A DNA stretch of 64,000 nt from the NCBI GenBank assembly GCA_007922305.1, contig ML677334.1, positions 19,459,234 through 19,523,233 of the forward strand. Reading direction: 5' to 3'. Every line of letters starts with the position of its first letter. Position 1 is the first letter of the stretch. The translations under genes were made by a program, and so were the position numbers. The DNA is from Dermatemys mawii. Its lineage: Eukaryota; Chordata; Testudines; Dermatemydidae. The notes under the pieces are model-generated. The model did not search any database. It was not told the origin of the DNA and worked only from the letters and a program-made list of their open reading frames with translations. Shown one piece after another: positions 55,243-64,000 of the stretch.

Positions 55243-57513
55243 CTGCAAAACAGAGGGAGAACAATATTCTGTAACTTTTAGATTGTAAACTCCTTGGAAC
55301 AAGGACCATCATTTAGTTTGTTTTTGTATAGCATGTAACACAAGGGGCCATGTCAATGTCTGGCTGTAACTGCTATTGCACTATGAATGTTTAATAATAC
55401 CACCACACCACCACTTCCTCTTGCTTTTGGCTAATTAAGAAGCAAAAGACTAGTTAACTTAGAATACAAAGTTGTAAATATTATACAAAGAAACCAAGAG
55501 TGACAAGACAAAATAAAACTTGTTAAAAATATGTGTATGCTTGAACAAACAAGTTTGTGACAGTTTTACCTCACATTCTGGCATTCCAATAAAATGACAG
55601 CCCTGGTATGCAGCAACTGCTTGTGTTAATGCTAAAGGATCTGCCAGTCCTACAACAAAAAGGATCGTACGTAAGCAGGGCTGGCTCTAGGTTTTTTGCC
55701 ACCCCAAGCAAAAAATGTTTTTGGCCACCCTTCCCCCCGCCCACCGCCTTTTTTTTTTTTGGCTTTTACATGTTTGTACTTTGCAATGGTTTTTTTTTCT
55801 GTTTTACAAAAAAAAACCACACAAAAACACCCATACAAACACACAACCCCCAAAGCTCCGCACTATCCACACCAAGCCCCCTCCCTGAAACAATCACCCC
55901 CAACACCCCACCAGAATGACTGCTCCTCTAATGCCCAGCTCCTGACCACTCCTGCCACAAACCCTACTCTCCCACACCCAAGGTGCCCCCCACCCACCCA
56001 GTCCCGGGCACCACACTCCCTCCCCAGTTGCGTGGGGCTGGGAGCTGCTGCAGCCACCTGGGGCCAACTGGCAGCTCCCATCATGGGGCACCTCGCTCCT
56101 GCCCTCCACAGGAGCAGCTTTTACCCTCCCCCTCCTACGCGTGCACCCCGGGGACAACTTATCCGGGCTCCAGCAATGGCCCCGTTCTCACCTCCCTATG
56201 GCGAGGCTGCGGGCCGCAGCGCCAGAGGTGCCCCCGGAGTATCCGGCTCCAGCTCTGCAGTATCATGCTATAGTGGCTCCAGGAAGCCCTTCAGCAAACT
56301 GTGGCAGCCCCCTGCACACTGGATACGGGAGGAGACCGTCCCTCCTCACTCAGCGTGCCCCCTCTGCTGCCTCCCTGTGATCCCTCCTCTACGGCTGCCC
56401 TGCCCGCAGCCTTGCTGCGCTGCGTCAGCTGGGGGAGAGGAGGGCTGGCTCAGGTTACGCCGACCTTCCGGCAGGCTCTTGTCACCAGTCCCTCCATCCC
56501 CTTCAGGGGTGAGCAGCGGGGCAGAGCCGGCATAGTGTAGGATCCTGCTCTGCGTAGGAATGTGCTACCGGTAGCACTTATCAATACGCAGGGCCGGCTC
56601 TACCTTTTTTCTGCCCCAAGCACTGTGCCTCTCCAAGCACATGCTTGCTTTGCTGGTGCCTAGAGCCAGCCTAGTTCATAAGTAAATTAAAAACAGCAAA
56701 GTACAGCAAGTATGGTCTTTCCTCATCTACGCTACAAAGTCGTACCACTGCTACTCAAGTGAAGGTATGCATGTATATTTTGGGGTGCTTGTTCAGATAA
56801 CAGGTCATTTTAGACACTCTATGCAGACGGTTTCCCCAAGACTGCAACCATCACATCTTCACTAAAGTATTATAAGGGAAGTTTTGGTGAATTAGTCAGC
56901 CATGGATAAGCCAGCAAGGTGTTTACAACTGGGAAAAAAGAGCTAGCAGGTTTTGAAGTCAAGGTGATTTATAGTTAGTTTCCTCAATTACCAGAAAATA
57001 TGGGTGTCCCCAACATCCTCTGGATAATTTAAGTTCAAATAAAAATATATTTTTAATCAAAACAGTTTATTTTATTTAACTATGTACTAAAACCTATTTG
57101 TGTTTTTCTTGTAACAGTTGATCAAATCACTAACACCCAAAGTGGAATACTGAATGCAGTCATCCACTTAATCTGAAGTGTCCATGATATCATTATTTGT
57201 TGCAAAAGAAAAAAAGTTTAGCCCTGAACTCTAGTTATTGCAACAGACATTGATTTTTTTTTTTAAACAAACAGATTTTTCCAAAAGAAACTGATGCAAA
57301 CTGAAGAACTTTTAGATATTTTTTAAAATGTTCCAGTACTATTATTGTGATGCCCACCTATATCTTCGCTTGCAAATCTCACCAGCCTTCTTGCCACATA
57401 CAGCGGATCCTCACCACCTTCAAGCATTCGGGCAAGCCAGTAAAGGGAAGCATTTTCATCTGAGCCTCGCATAGATTTATGAAGTGCAGAAATACAGTTG
57501 TAATGCTCTTCAC
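54967..57513 (-). CDS. WRNIP1: WRNIP1, last three exons (C-terminal part)
   Basis: Minus-strand exons 57513-57358 (156 nt), 55649-55570 (80 nt) and 55242-54967 (276 nt with TAA) join in phase, with split Gly codons at the first acceptor and at the first junction. They encode about 170 residues of the C-terminal domain of WRNIP1, the vertebrate RarA/MgsA-type AAA+ ATPase (665 aa in human). Near-identical motifs include [44 protein letters not shown] and [20 protein letters not shown]. The protein is nuclear, binds ubiquitin through an N-terminal zinc finger, and acts at stalled forks with WRN helicase and DNA polymerase delta. The Walker motifs lie in upstream exons that are not in this window. 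The frame is intact. Confidence 0.97.
55243..55569 (-). other. WRNIP1 last intron
   Basis: 327 nt. attgtaaactccttggaac near 55280 (read on +) resembles an old LINE 3' fragment. Otherwise nothing recognised. Confidence 0.5.
55570..55649 (-). CDS. WRNIP1: WRNIP1 penultimate exon
   Basis: 80 nt between ttgttgtag and gtaaaa. Encodes (G)[27 protein letters not shown] transposon begins 26 bp upstream of its acceptor. Confidence 0.95.
55676..56674. mobile_element. hAT-like element in WRNIP1 intron, close to the acceptor
   Basis: Ends CAGGGCTGGCTCTAGG and CCTAGAGCCAGCCTAG form a 13-bp or longer inverted repeat. Flanks tacgtaag (55668-55675) and ttcataag (56675-56682) agree at 6 of 8. The inside is C-rich with CpGs (55720-56540). 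A second left-end copy (CAGGGCCGGCTCTACC) starts at about 56591, so this may be two related elements fused or nested. No transposase; long open frames here come from composition. Confidence 0.7.
56683..57357 (-). other. Rest of the WRNIP1 intron
   Basis: AT-rich, no recognised repeat or gene. Confidence 0.55.
57358..57513 (-). CDS. WRNIP1: WRNIP1 third-last exon
   Basis: 156 nt between cttaaatag and gtgggc. Encodes (G)[16 protein letters not shown] to RFASEDI(G). Phase 1 in, phase 1 out. Confidence 0.95.
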
Positions 57514-60185
57514 CTATTTAAGTGGGGGGAAAATGGCAAGAAATGTTATGTACAGAAATTTAACTGAACCCACAAAACATCTATTTGTTTATTACTTGTG
57601 CTTTTACTGGTAAATACATTTAAAGGGAATTTTTTTAACTGGGTAATAACTAGATACGGGACAAAACTCCAGATCCAATACCCTAAATCTGTGCGTGTAA
57701 GTTGTGTCTGAGATGCAGCAGGCTTATTCAATTTTTTTGTAAGGTTTTTACCTTCTCTTTATACACTGAAAAATAAAACAATATTGTTTCTGTGGTTCTC
57801 CTTTAAAATTGGACTTCAACAAGAAAAACTGAATAAACTTTAGGGCAATTACGAATGAGGAAAGCCATACAGAATAGCTATTGATGAGGAAAAAGAAAGG
57901 GGAAAACATATTCCAGTTAATTGGTGAGTACTACTTGGTAAGGAATTAGTCAGCAAGCTTACTATGTCACCACTTTTGAATATTAATGGAAAACTGAGGA
58001 GGTGACAGAAGACTGGACAAAACACAAACACTGTACTACTCATCTAACAAAGAGAAAAGGAGCCTCGCAATTATATTCCCATAAATTGAACAATATCTGA
58101 TGACATACAGCAAAAATTAAGGAAAAATATTTCACTCCTATGCCAATTTTTTCCAATTCAGACAGGGAGAAACCTGGAAAGATGCAATACTAAAAGAGAT
58201 TGATGAATTATAGAAGACAGTGAACCAGATGTGAATTTGCAATGTTAGATACCAACAAAGAAACCAATGCAATTTTATGATGACTACATAGAGATGTCAT
58301 ATCACAAAGTCTGGTGGAAACAGTTTTTATCTACAGCACTGGTGCAACTGCATCCTGAAATACCTATAGAAACTTTCTTCACCAGATATACACTGACAAA
58401 TAGATGGGAGCTCAAGAGGGAAGAAAGCAAGTACATATGGAGCTAGTAGGATTGAAACGCAAAGAAAGTTTAGTATGATTGGGTAACTAACTCCTCCAGA
58501 GACACAACTGAGGAAAAGGAATTTTTGAGCAAAGCAAAAGTGGATATAACTAAGATTAAAAGGGGGAAATTAAGAAAAATTATTTATAAATTTGTGTTCT
58601 TAATTAGCAAGTTTTTTTAAAAAAATTAAATTTCCTTATCATTGCATTTTTTTTTTTTTTGGCTAAGTGTCTAGTGTGCTTTGGTTCACAGACACCATAA
58701 AGTTCATTATTAAACAACTGACTACACATAAAAGCAACAGTTACATTTCTCTTCTACCTCTACCCCAAAAAATTCACAACCACAGGGCCATGTCCTTAAC
58801 ATTCTTAGATTTTACGTAATAAAAGCTGTTCATGTTAGGTTGAGTATGGAGGCCCAAAACCTTCTGCCATTGAACTGAAAACACAGACTTCCATGGGAGC
58901 AAGACCAGGTCTATGTCCTATATGGTTATTGTAATTATCATATTGTTATTCTATCCAGATTTTAGACTCACAAGCGTGGTCTTCTGGAACATACAAGCTA
59001 GCAGATAGCTATTTTTAATAGTTTCTACACAGAGTTCACTGGTATGCAGTCATTATCAAGCCAACATACGCAGCATATCTGTGCTCCATCATAGCATTCA
59101 AGCTTTCAACTTCAGCCGGCAGCAATAAACCAAGCAGCTGCTCTCGGAAGAGGCATCTCTTGGTCTTTTAAAAGTAAAGACGACACACTTGCCCATCTTT
59201 TTCTAATGGAAGTGCTTTCGTATGCTGCTTAGATTGCTAAACAGGAGTTCACTTTGTAATACAATACCAGATGGGGAGAACCCACACATATATATAAGCC
59301 CTGAAACACAATAAAGTATGTATTTCACAGCAGATGACTTTAAGTCTTGTTGGTAGCAGGCATAGAAAAAGCCATATTACTAGTCTACATTTACATTTCA
59401 GTCACAGCTAGAGACCTCAGTCAGGTCAGTGACTCATTGTGCTAGGCACTGTACAGACAAAACAAGCAATATTTCATGAAGGAGGAAGACTTTTTTTTTT
59501 TTAAAAAAAAATTAGATATTCCCAGTATCTGGGCTAAACAAACTCAGAGGCCGAAGACTGTATTAATCCAAACAATGATTACTGCATAAATAACTGGAAA
59601 CATCACAGTGATTACTTATCTTTGTTGTTTTCAATTAAAATCAACACTAATACAATCAGAAATATGAAAATAAGATGTAAAAAGTGATGGGGGAATATAA
59701 AAACTTGTAACTGAAAGGCAGGGTATCAATTAATCCATTAACATAAATATCAATATTGTGTCACTGTTTTCTTGAGCTTCCCCATCTCTTTGTCTCTTTT
59801 TATCATACTTAGATTGTAAGCTCTTAGAGACATGTATCTTCTTTTTGACCTGGGTTTGTACAGTGCCAAGCACAATAGCGTTCGATATGGTAAAACAAAT
59901 AACCAATAATACAATATAGACACTCTACAAAAGCGAGTGCTGTATCAGCCATTATAGCCCCTTAAATTATACTAAAAAAAATAAATAAAGATAAACTACA
60001 AGATGACAAAAATCACTTGTTCCCCTCAGATCTGCTGGTACATTGCAAATGCTGCAGCATTCAATAGGTGGTTGAGTTTGGCAAGAACACCTCCTTTATC
60101 TGGACGCTACACTGTAAAACTCAGTCTTTGCTGGTGCGCGCGCACACACACATACACAGAGCGCAGCATCCCTGTGAGGGGAAGG
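57514..60185 (-). other. Large upstream WRNIP1 intron, first part
   Basis: No exon with WRNIP1 similarity. Bases 59435-59480 (gtgctaggcactgtacagac) and 59812-59880 (gattgtaagctcttagagac ... gtttgtacagtgccaagcac) look like old CR1/L3-type fragments. T-runs near 58648 and 59490. Confidence 0.5.
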
Positions 60186-60805
60186 GTTTATACCAGGGGT
60201 CGCCAACCTTTCAGAGGTGATGTGCTGAGTCTTCATTTATTCAATGCAATTTAAGGTTTTGCGTGCTGGTAATACATTTTCATGTTTTTAGAAGGTCTCT
60301 CTCTCTAAGTCTATATTATATAAATAAACTATTGCTGTATTTAAAGTAAATAAGGTTTTTAAAATATTTAACAAGCCTCATTTAAACTAAAGTAAAAATG
60401 TAGATCTTATCAGTTTAGTGTGATCTTTGTTGGTGTGTCTCTGTCTGTCTCTGTGTGTAATAACGAAAAGGCAGCTGTTCAATGCCCACCCCCACCTCTG
60501 AGCCTGGTACTGGATCACAGCCTCTTCCCCAAGTAGGTAGATGCCTTTGCTGGGCTGGGATGGCACATCTGAGTGTGGGGGTGGCTGGGGGTGCGAACCC
60601 CCCCTCAACATGCCTCCTTCCCCTGCAACAAGGCTCTGAAGCATGGGGATGGGAAGGCAGCAGACCCGGGGGGGGGGGCCCAGTTTGCAGGGAAATACAG
60701 GCATGCCTGTGTCCTTTTTCCCGTCCAGGGACGAGGTGGGGAGGTCACTTGCTGCCAAAGAATATTCCTGCTGCCTTGTAGGGCTTTGTGCAAGTAGAGA
60801 GCTAG

Positions 60806-62480
60806 TAGAGTTACCATACTTCAACAATCAAAAAAGAGGACGGGGAAGCCCCACCCCACCCAGTCCCCCCCAACTTACCGCCCCACTCAGAGCTCCCAAT
60901 TCCCACCTGCTTGTCCCCTGACTGCCCTCCAGGACTCCTCCCCCTACCTAAGCCTCCTGCTCCTTGTCCCCTGACTGCCCCCTCCTGAGACCCCACCACC
61001 CTAACTGCCCCCCTAGAACCGTACCCCCTACCTGTCCCCTGACTGCCCCGACCCTTATCCACACACCTGCCCCCAGACAGACCCCCGGGACTCCCACACC
61101 TTTCCAACCACTCCCCGCCCCCTGACAGCCTCCCCCAGAACTCCTGACCCATCCAACCCCTGCTGCTCCCTGTCTCCTGACTGTTTCGATCCCTCTCCAC
61201 ACCCCCACCCATGACCGCCCCCTCTCCCAGAACTTCCAACTCATCCAACCTCCACCCCCCCAAGAAATTCTGATCAGATAGCCGCTTGGTAATCAATATG
61301 TTTCCTGATTTAGGCAGCCAGCTCATCCTATAGCCTTGACTCTGCCGCAAGGATCTCATCAGGAAGGTGCTGAGCGCCCTCAATCAGATGCCTCGAGTGC
61401 CATTGAATGTCCATTCACCACCACAGAGGAGAAGTTGGGCATCTGACAACACTGGCCCACAAATTCAGAAGTTTCTCAATAAAATTCAATGGAGTTTTAC
61501 AGCTGAAAGGTCTTAAAGGTTGAGAGGTTTCAAGTGTTAGTGGGTTCGATAGGATGGGAATTATCTAGAATAGATGATCTATTCTAGTCCAGTGGCTAGG
61601 GTGTTAGCCTGGGACTAGGGAGATGAGGTTCAATTCCCTGCTCTGACACAGACTTCCTGTGTGACCCTTGATTGGTCACTTAAGAATTTCTGTGATCAAA
61701 GCCAACTCTGATGGGAGACTGGAGTGTTACTAGCTGCATCCCTGACCCAGGCAATCTGACCTTTGCGTCTGCTAATTGGGTCTGCCCCATATCCACATTA
61801 TGCTCACAATCTCACCAATCCCTCCTGGAAGCACTGTGGGACAGCACAGTTCTGAACACAGGGCTGCAATTATCTGCCTCAAATGGAGCCCTGATGCTTA
61901 CCACCAGGGCACAGAGGGTTTAGATTTGGGGAAGGAGGAATTCCTTGCTCACCATCACTCCACTTGGGTGAACTGAGATTTCTGAAAGGACAAAATCCCT
62001 CCCTGGTGCAGCACTGCTGCCTTCTTTGCCTGTAAAACCTTGATGTGAAACAGCAACCTGGGGACTGAGGGCCTGCTAATGACCTGGATTTTCACACTTC
62101 CTTTTGCTCTAACTATCCAAGGAGGCTCATGCTATTTGACCCAGACTGAGGGAAGCCAGCAGCCCTAACTTCCACCCCAGCTGAGGCAGCCCAGGACTGC
62201 TCCCCTTCTTCCCGTGCCCCAAGATCCTGCTCTTACCACGCTCCTGGCTTCTTTCTCAGGGGCTTCTGCAGCGGGCTGCAGCCAGTGTGCGCTGAGGAAT
62301 TCCACCTGCCCTCTCCTTCCTCCCACTCTCAATGGCTGAGGCAGCCCAGCGGGGAAGGGGCTCTGCTCTGGCTGCGGCTTGAAATTCTGGACCTTTGCAG
62401 ATTGCAGCATTTCCCCCCGGATGCTATTTTAAGCTCAAAAACCCAGACATGTCCATGAATTTTTATATATGGCAAACCTA
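60806..62480. mobile_element. Transposon nested in the outer hAT element
   Basis: Ends TAGAGTTACCATACTTCAAC and TATATGGCAAACCTA are degenerate inverted repeats of the same type as 5568-6904. Flanks agagctag (60798-60805) and agagctta (62481-62488) agree at 6 of 8. The C-rich block 60840-61260 (ctgactgcccc and ctccttgtcccc repeats) is also shared with 5568-6904. Confidence 0.65.
61585..61700 (+). repeat. MIR-like CORE-SINE
   Basis: tRNA-like head (agtggctagggtgttagcct, gaggttcaattccctg) followed by the CORE motif acttcctgtgtgaccc and ggtcacttaa. It lies inside the nested transposon, so that unit carries older repeat DNA or a composite structure. Confidence 0.6.
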
Positions 62481-62902
62481 AGAGCTTACCCCAGCCCCCG
62501 CCATTCCTGGGCTGCATGTCCCAGCTTCCCTTACCATGCTTAGGGAGAGCCAACCGCTACACGTTCAGCTCAACACTCTGCCTTGCTGCTCTGTGGGGGG
62601 GGGAATAGGGCTTGGACTGCTGCAGGCTCCAATGGCTGGAAGCAGCTCAGACCCACCCATCCAATCAGCTGCCGCCACCTCACTCTGCATGGGAGAGAGG
62701 GGAGGGAGGGGAAATCCCGGACATGTGAGCTGGGAGTGTCCCAGCATCAGCAGGCTCTGTGTTCCGGCTGGCTGGCTGCCGGTTCTGGCTGTGCTGCACT
62801 GCCGCTGCCAGTCCCTTGCAGGGACCTTGGCGTGCCAGTCAAAATCAGCTCCCGTGCCAGCTTTGGCATGCATGCCGGGGGTTGCCGACCCCTGGTTTAT
62901 AC

Positions 62903-64000
62903 AGTTTGGATTGAGAGTGGCTCCAGTAGTGGCTCAGTCGCTCCATAGGCTTCTGATTAGTGCTTGGTGGAAGTATGTACGAAAATACACCTCAATATTT
63001 ATTTGGCCACATTTGCATATGATAACAAGAACTCTCAATTTCATATTTACTTATCTGATTAAATGCCACTTAAATGCACAAATATTACACAGAGTTTATG
63101 CTATTACTATCACGATTAAGCAAGAATAATTACCAGTCACTATTGTTAGGCTAAATATATCTCTTGGAATATATTCTACTAGAAAGGCAATCTCGATTCA
63201 GCATGTCCCAGTTAGAGAATATTTAAGAAATTGTATATGTATACAGCTCCTGCTGTCCAGAAGCACTTTACACACTATATCCCTAAAGCATCACTGCACT
63301 ACAGTGACCACTATCGTAGAGGGAATGGTCAAGCAGCATACATGATGCTTCACAGAGTACGGAGAAGGGAAATGTTGTAGGAGGATACAGGAAGACAAAC
63401 CTCGACTCTTCCAAAATGCATCATGAGCTCTTAAAAATTGTTTGTTGTGTGTATTAATCTTTCAAAGGCAATATCTGATAAATTCAAACAGGTAAACTGC
63501 ATAGAACTCCATGTATTTACCTCAAGGATGAGTGGCTAACCTAATATGCTTATATTTGAACTAGCGGCTTCAGAGATACAAATACTGTGGCATCTGGATA
63601 CATTCTAACTAGACAGATAGACAGAAGTGGAAGTTGAGACACAACTCCTCACAAAATGTGTTGAGCATATGGACTGGGCCATAAAGAGAGAGCAAGTTGA
63701 TAAAGGGTGGGGAAAGGTATATAACAGTGAATCCCAGGGGCGTGAAATTTGGCATTTGTCTTACTGACAATAGCCTCTCCTTTCTATCTCTATTGATGGC
63801 AAAATAAATAAATTAAAAAAAAAAATCTACCATTAGTCTTTTGTTTCCTTTTTTCCCCCACAATCAAATCAGTTGTTGGCCTTTATACAAAGATTGTTTT
63901 CTTAGACAGTTTCTCTTTGTAACAGAAACCTTAAAAGCACCATACAAAGTTAAAAAAACAACCACCCACAAATCTCTCATTAATTATACTTACCAAAATT
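62903..64000 (-). other. Upstream WRNIP1 intron to the window edge
   Basis: No exon found. Bases 63235-63290 (acagctcctgctgtccagaag, cactttacacactatatccc) may be a CR1/L3-type remnant. The preceding WRNIP1 exon must lie beyond 64000. Confidence 0.5.

Larger units (their letters stand above)
60194..62894. mobile_element. Outer hAT element (2.7 kb) with perfect 8-bp TSD
   Basis: Ends CAGGGGTCGCCAACC and GGTTGCCGACCCCTG are inverted repeats. Exact duplication gtttatac at 60186-60193 and 62895-62902. Internal tttagaaggtctctctctc and ctaagtctatattat are shared with the 311-bp copy at 46579. Most of its length is explained by a second transposon at 60806-62480. Confidence 0.9.

Noticed and set aside
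55696..56535. 279-codon proline/serine-rich open frame on the + strand
   Set aside because: It lies inside a C-rich transposon in a WRNIP1 intron, has no domain or Kozak context, and its open length follows from base composition.
61585..61640. A functional tRNA gene
   Set aside because: A- and B-box-like sequences are present, but there is no cloverleaf, and a CORE-SINE motif follows; it is a MIR-like SINE. The same reasoning applies to 25124-25200 (CryI SINE).
63987..64000. Minus-strand aattttg|gtaagt at the window edge as the donor of the next WRNIP1 exon
   Set aside because: The upstream WRNIP1 exon should end ...gca-g (Asp-Arg-Ala-Gly). The visible bases do not fit, and no coding similarity can be seen in the last bases.

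Overview
The window is vertebrate nuclear DNA, most likely from a cryptodiran turtle. The support for this is a tRNA-derived SINE of the turtle CryI/PolIII type at 25124-25316, CR1 LINE fragments, many hAT-type elements, several LTR elements, and genes with canonical GT-AG introns. A 400-base assembly gap lies at 16975-17374. No bacterial-style operon, CRISPR array or phage-like system is present.

Three protein-coding genes are supported. (1) A complete coding set of a clade B serpin, best matched to SERPINB6, lies on the + strand (244-10685, six coding exons, 378 aa). Its non-coding first exon is upstream of the window. (2) A second clade B serpin, best matched to SERPINB1, lies on the + strand (23959-37682, six coding exons, 378 aa). 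A CpG-rich promoter and candidate non-coding exon 1 sit at about 20690-21085. (3) The last three exons of WRNIP1, an AAA+ ATPase of DNA replication and repair, lie on the - strand (54967-57513). The rest of WRNIP1 must lie beyond base 64000. WRNIP1 next to SERPINB1 and SERPINB6 is the gene neighbourhood known from human 6p25. Both serpins keep the 7-exon ov-serpin layout, an intact inhibitory hinge and the P1 residue expected for their orthologue (Arg343 and Cys344).

Layout: 1-10685 SERPINB6-like gene, with a 1.3-kb inverted-repeat transposon and a LINE remnant in its fifth intron; 12360-15320 an antisense endogenous retrovirus with both LTRs, a 5-bp target duplication and most of pol missing; 16413-17540 a palindromic element amplified as 144-bp units on both sides of the gap; 20690-23480 CpG island, GC-rich minisatellite-like DNA and a turtle repeat; 23950-37682 SERPINB1-like gene, whose introns hold a fold-back element with a nested SINE, several small hAT elements and a full-length hAT element with a broken transposase; 41515-53770 solo LTRs, CR1 fragments and a decayed LINE that contains its own solo LTR; 54459-64000 WRNIP1 3' end, with one hAT-like element 26 bp from a splice acceptor and a transposon nested in another transposon in the large upstream intron.

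The serpins encode cytoplasmic/nuclear protease inhibitors and WRNIP1 a replication-fork protein. They are neighbours by conserved synteny, and I see no evidence that they share one pathway. I found no convincing undescribed system. The items most worth checking are the pol-deleted retrovirus, the palindromic amplification at the gap, and the transposon at the WRNIP1 acceptor.
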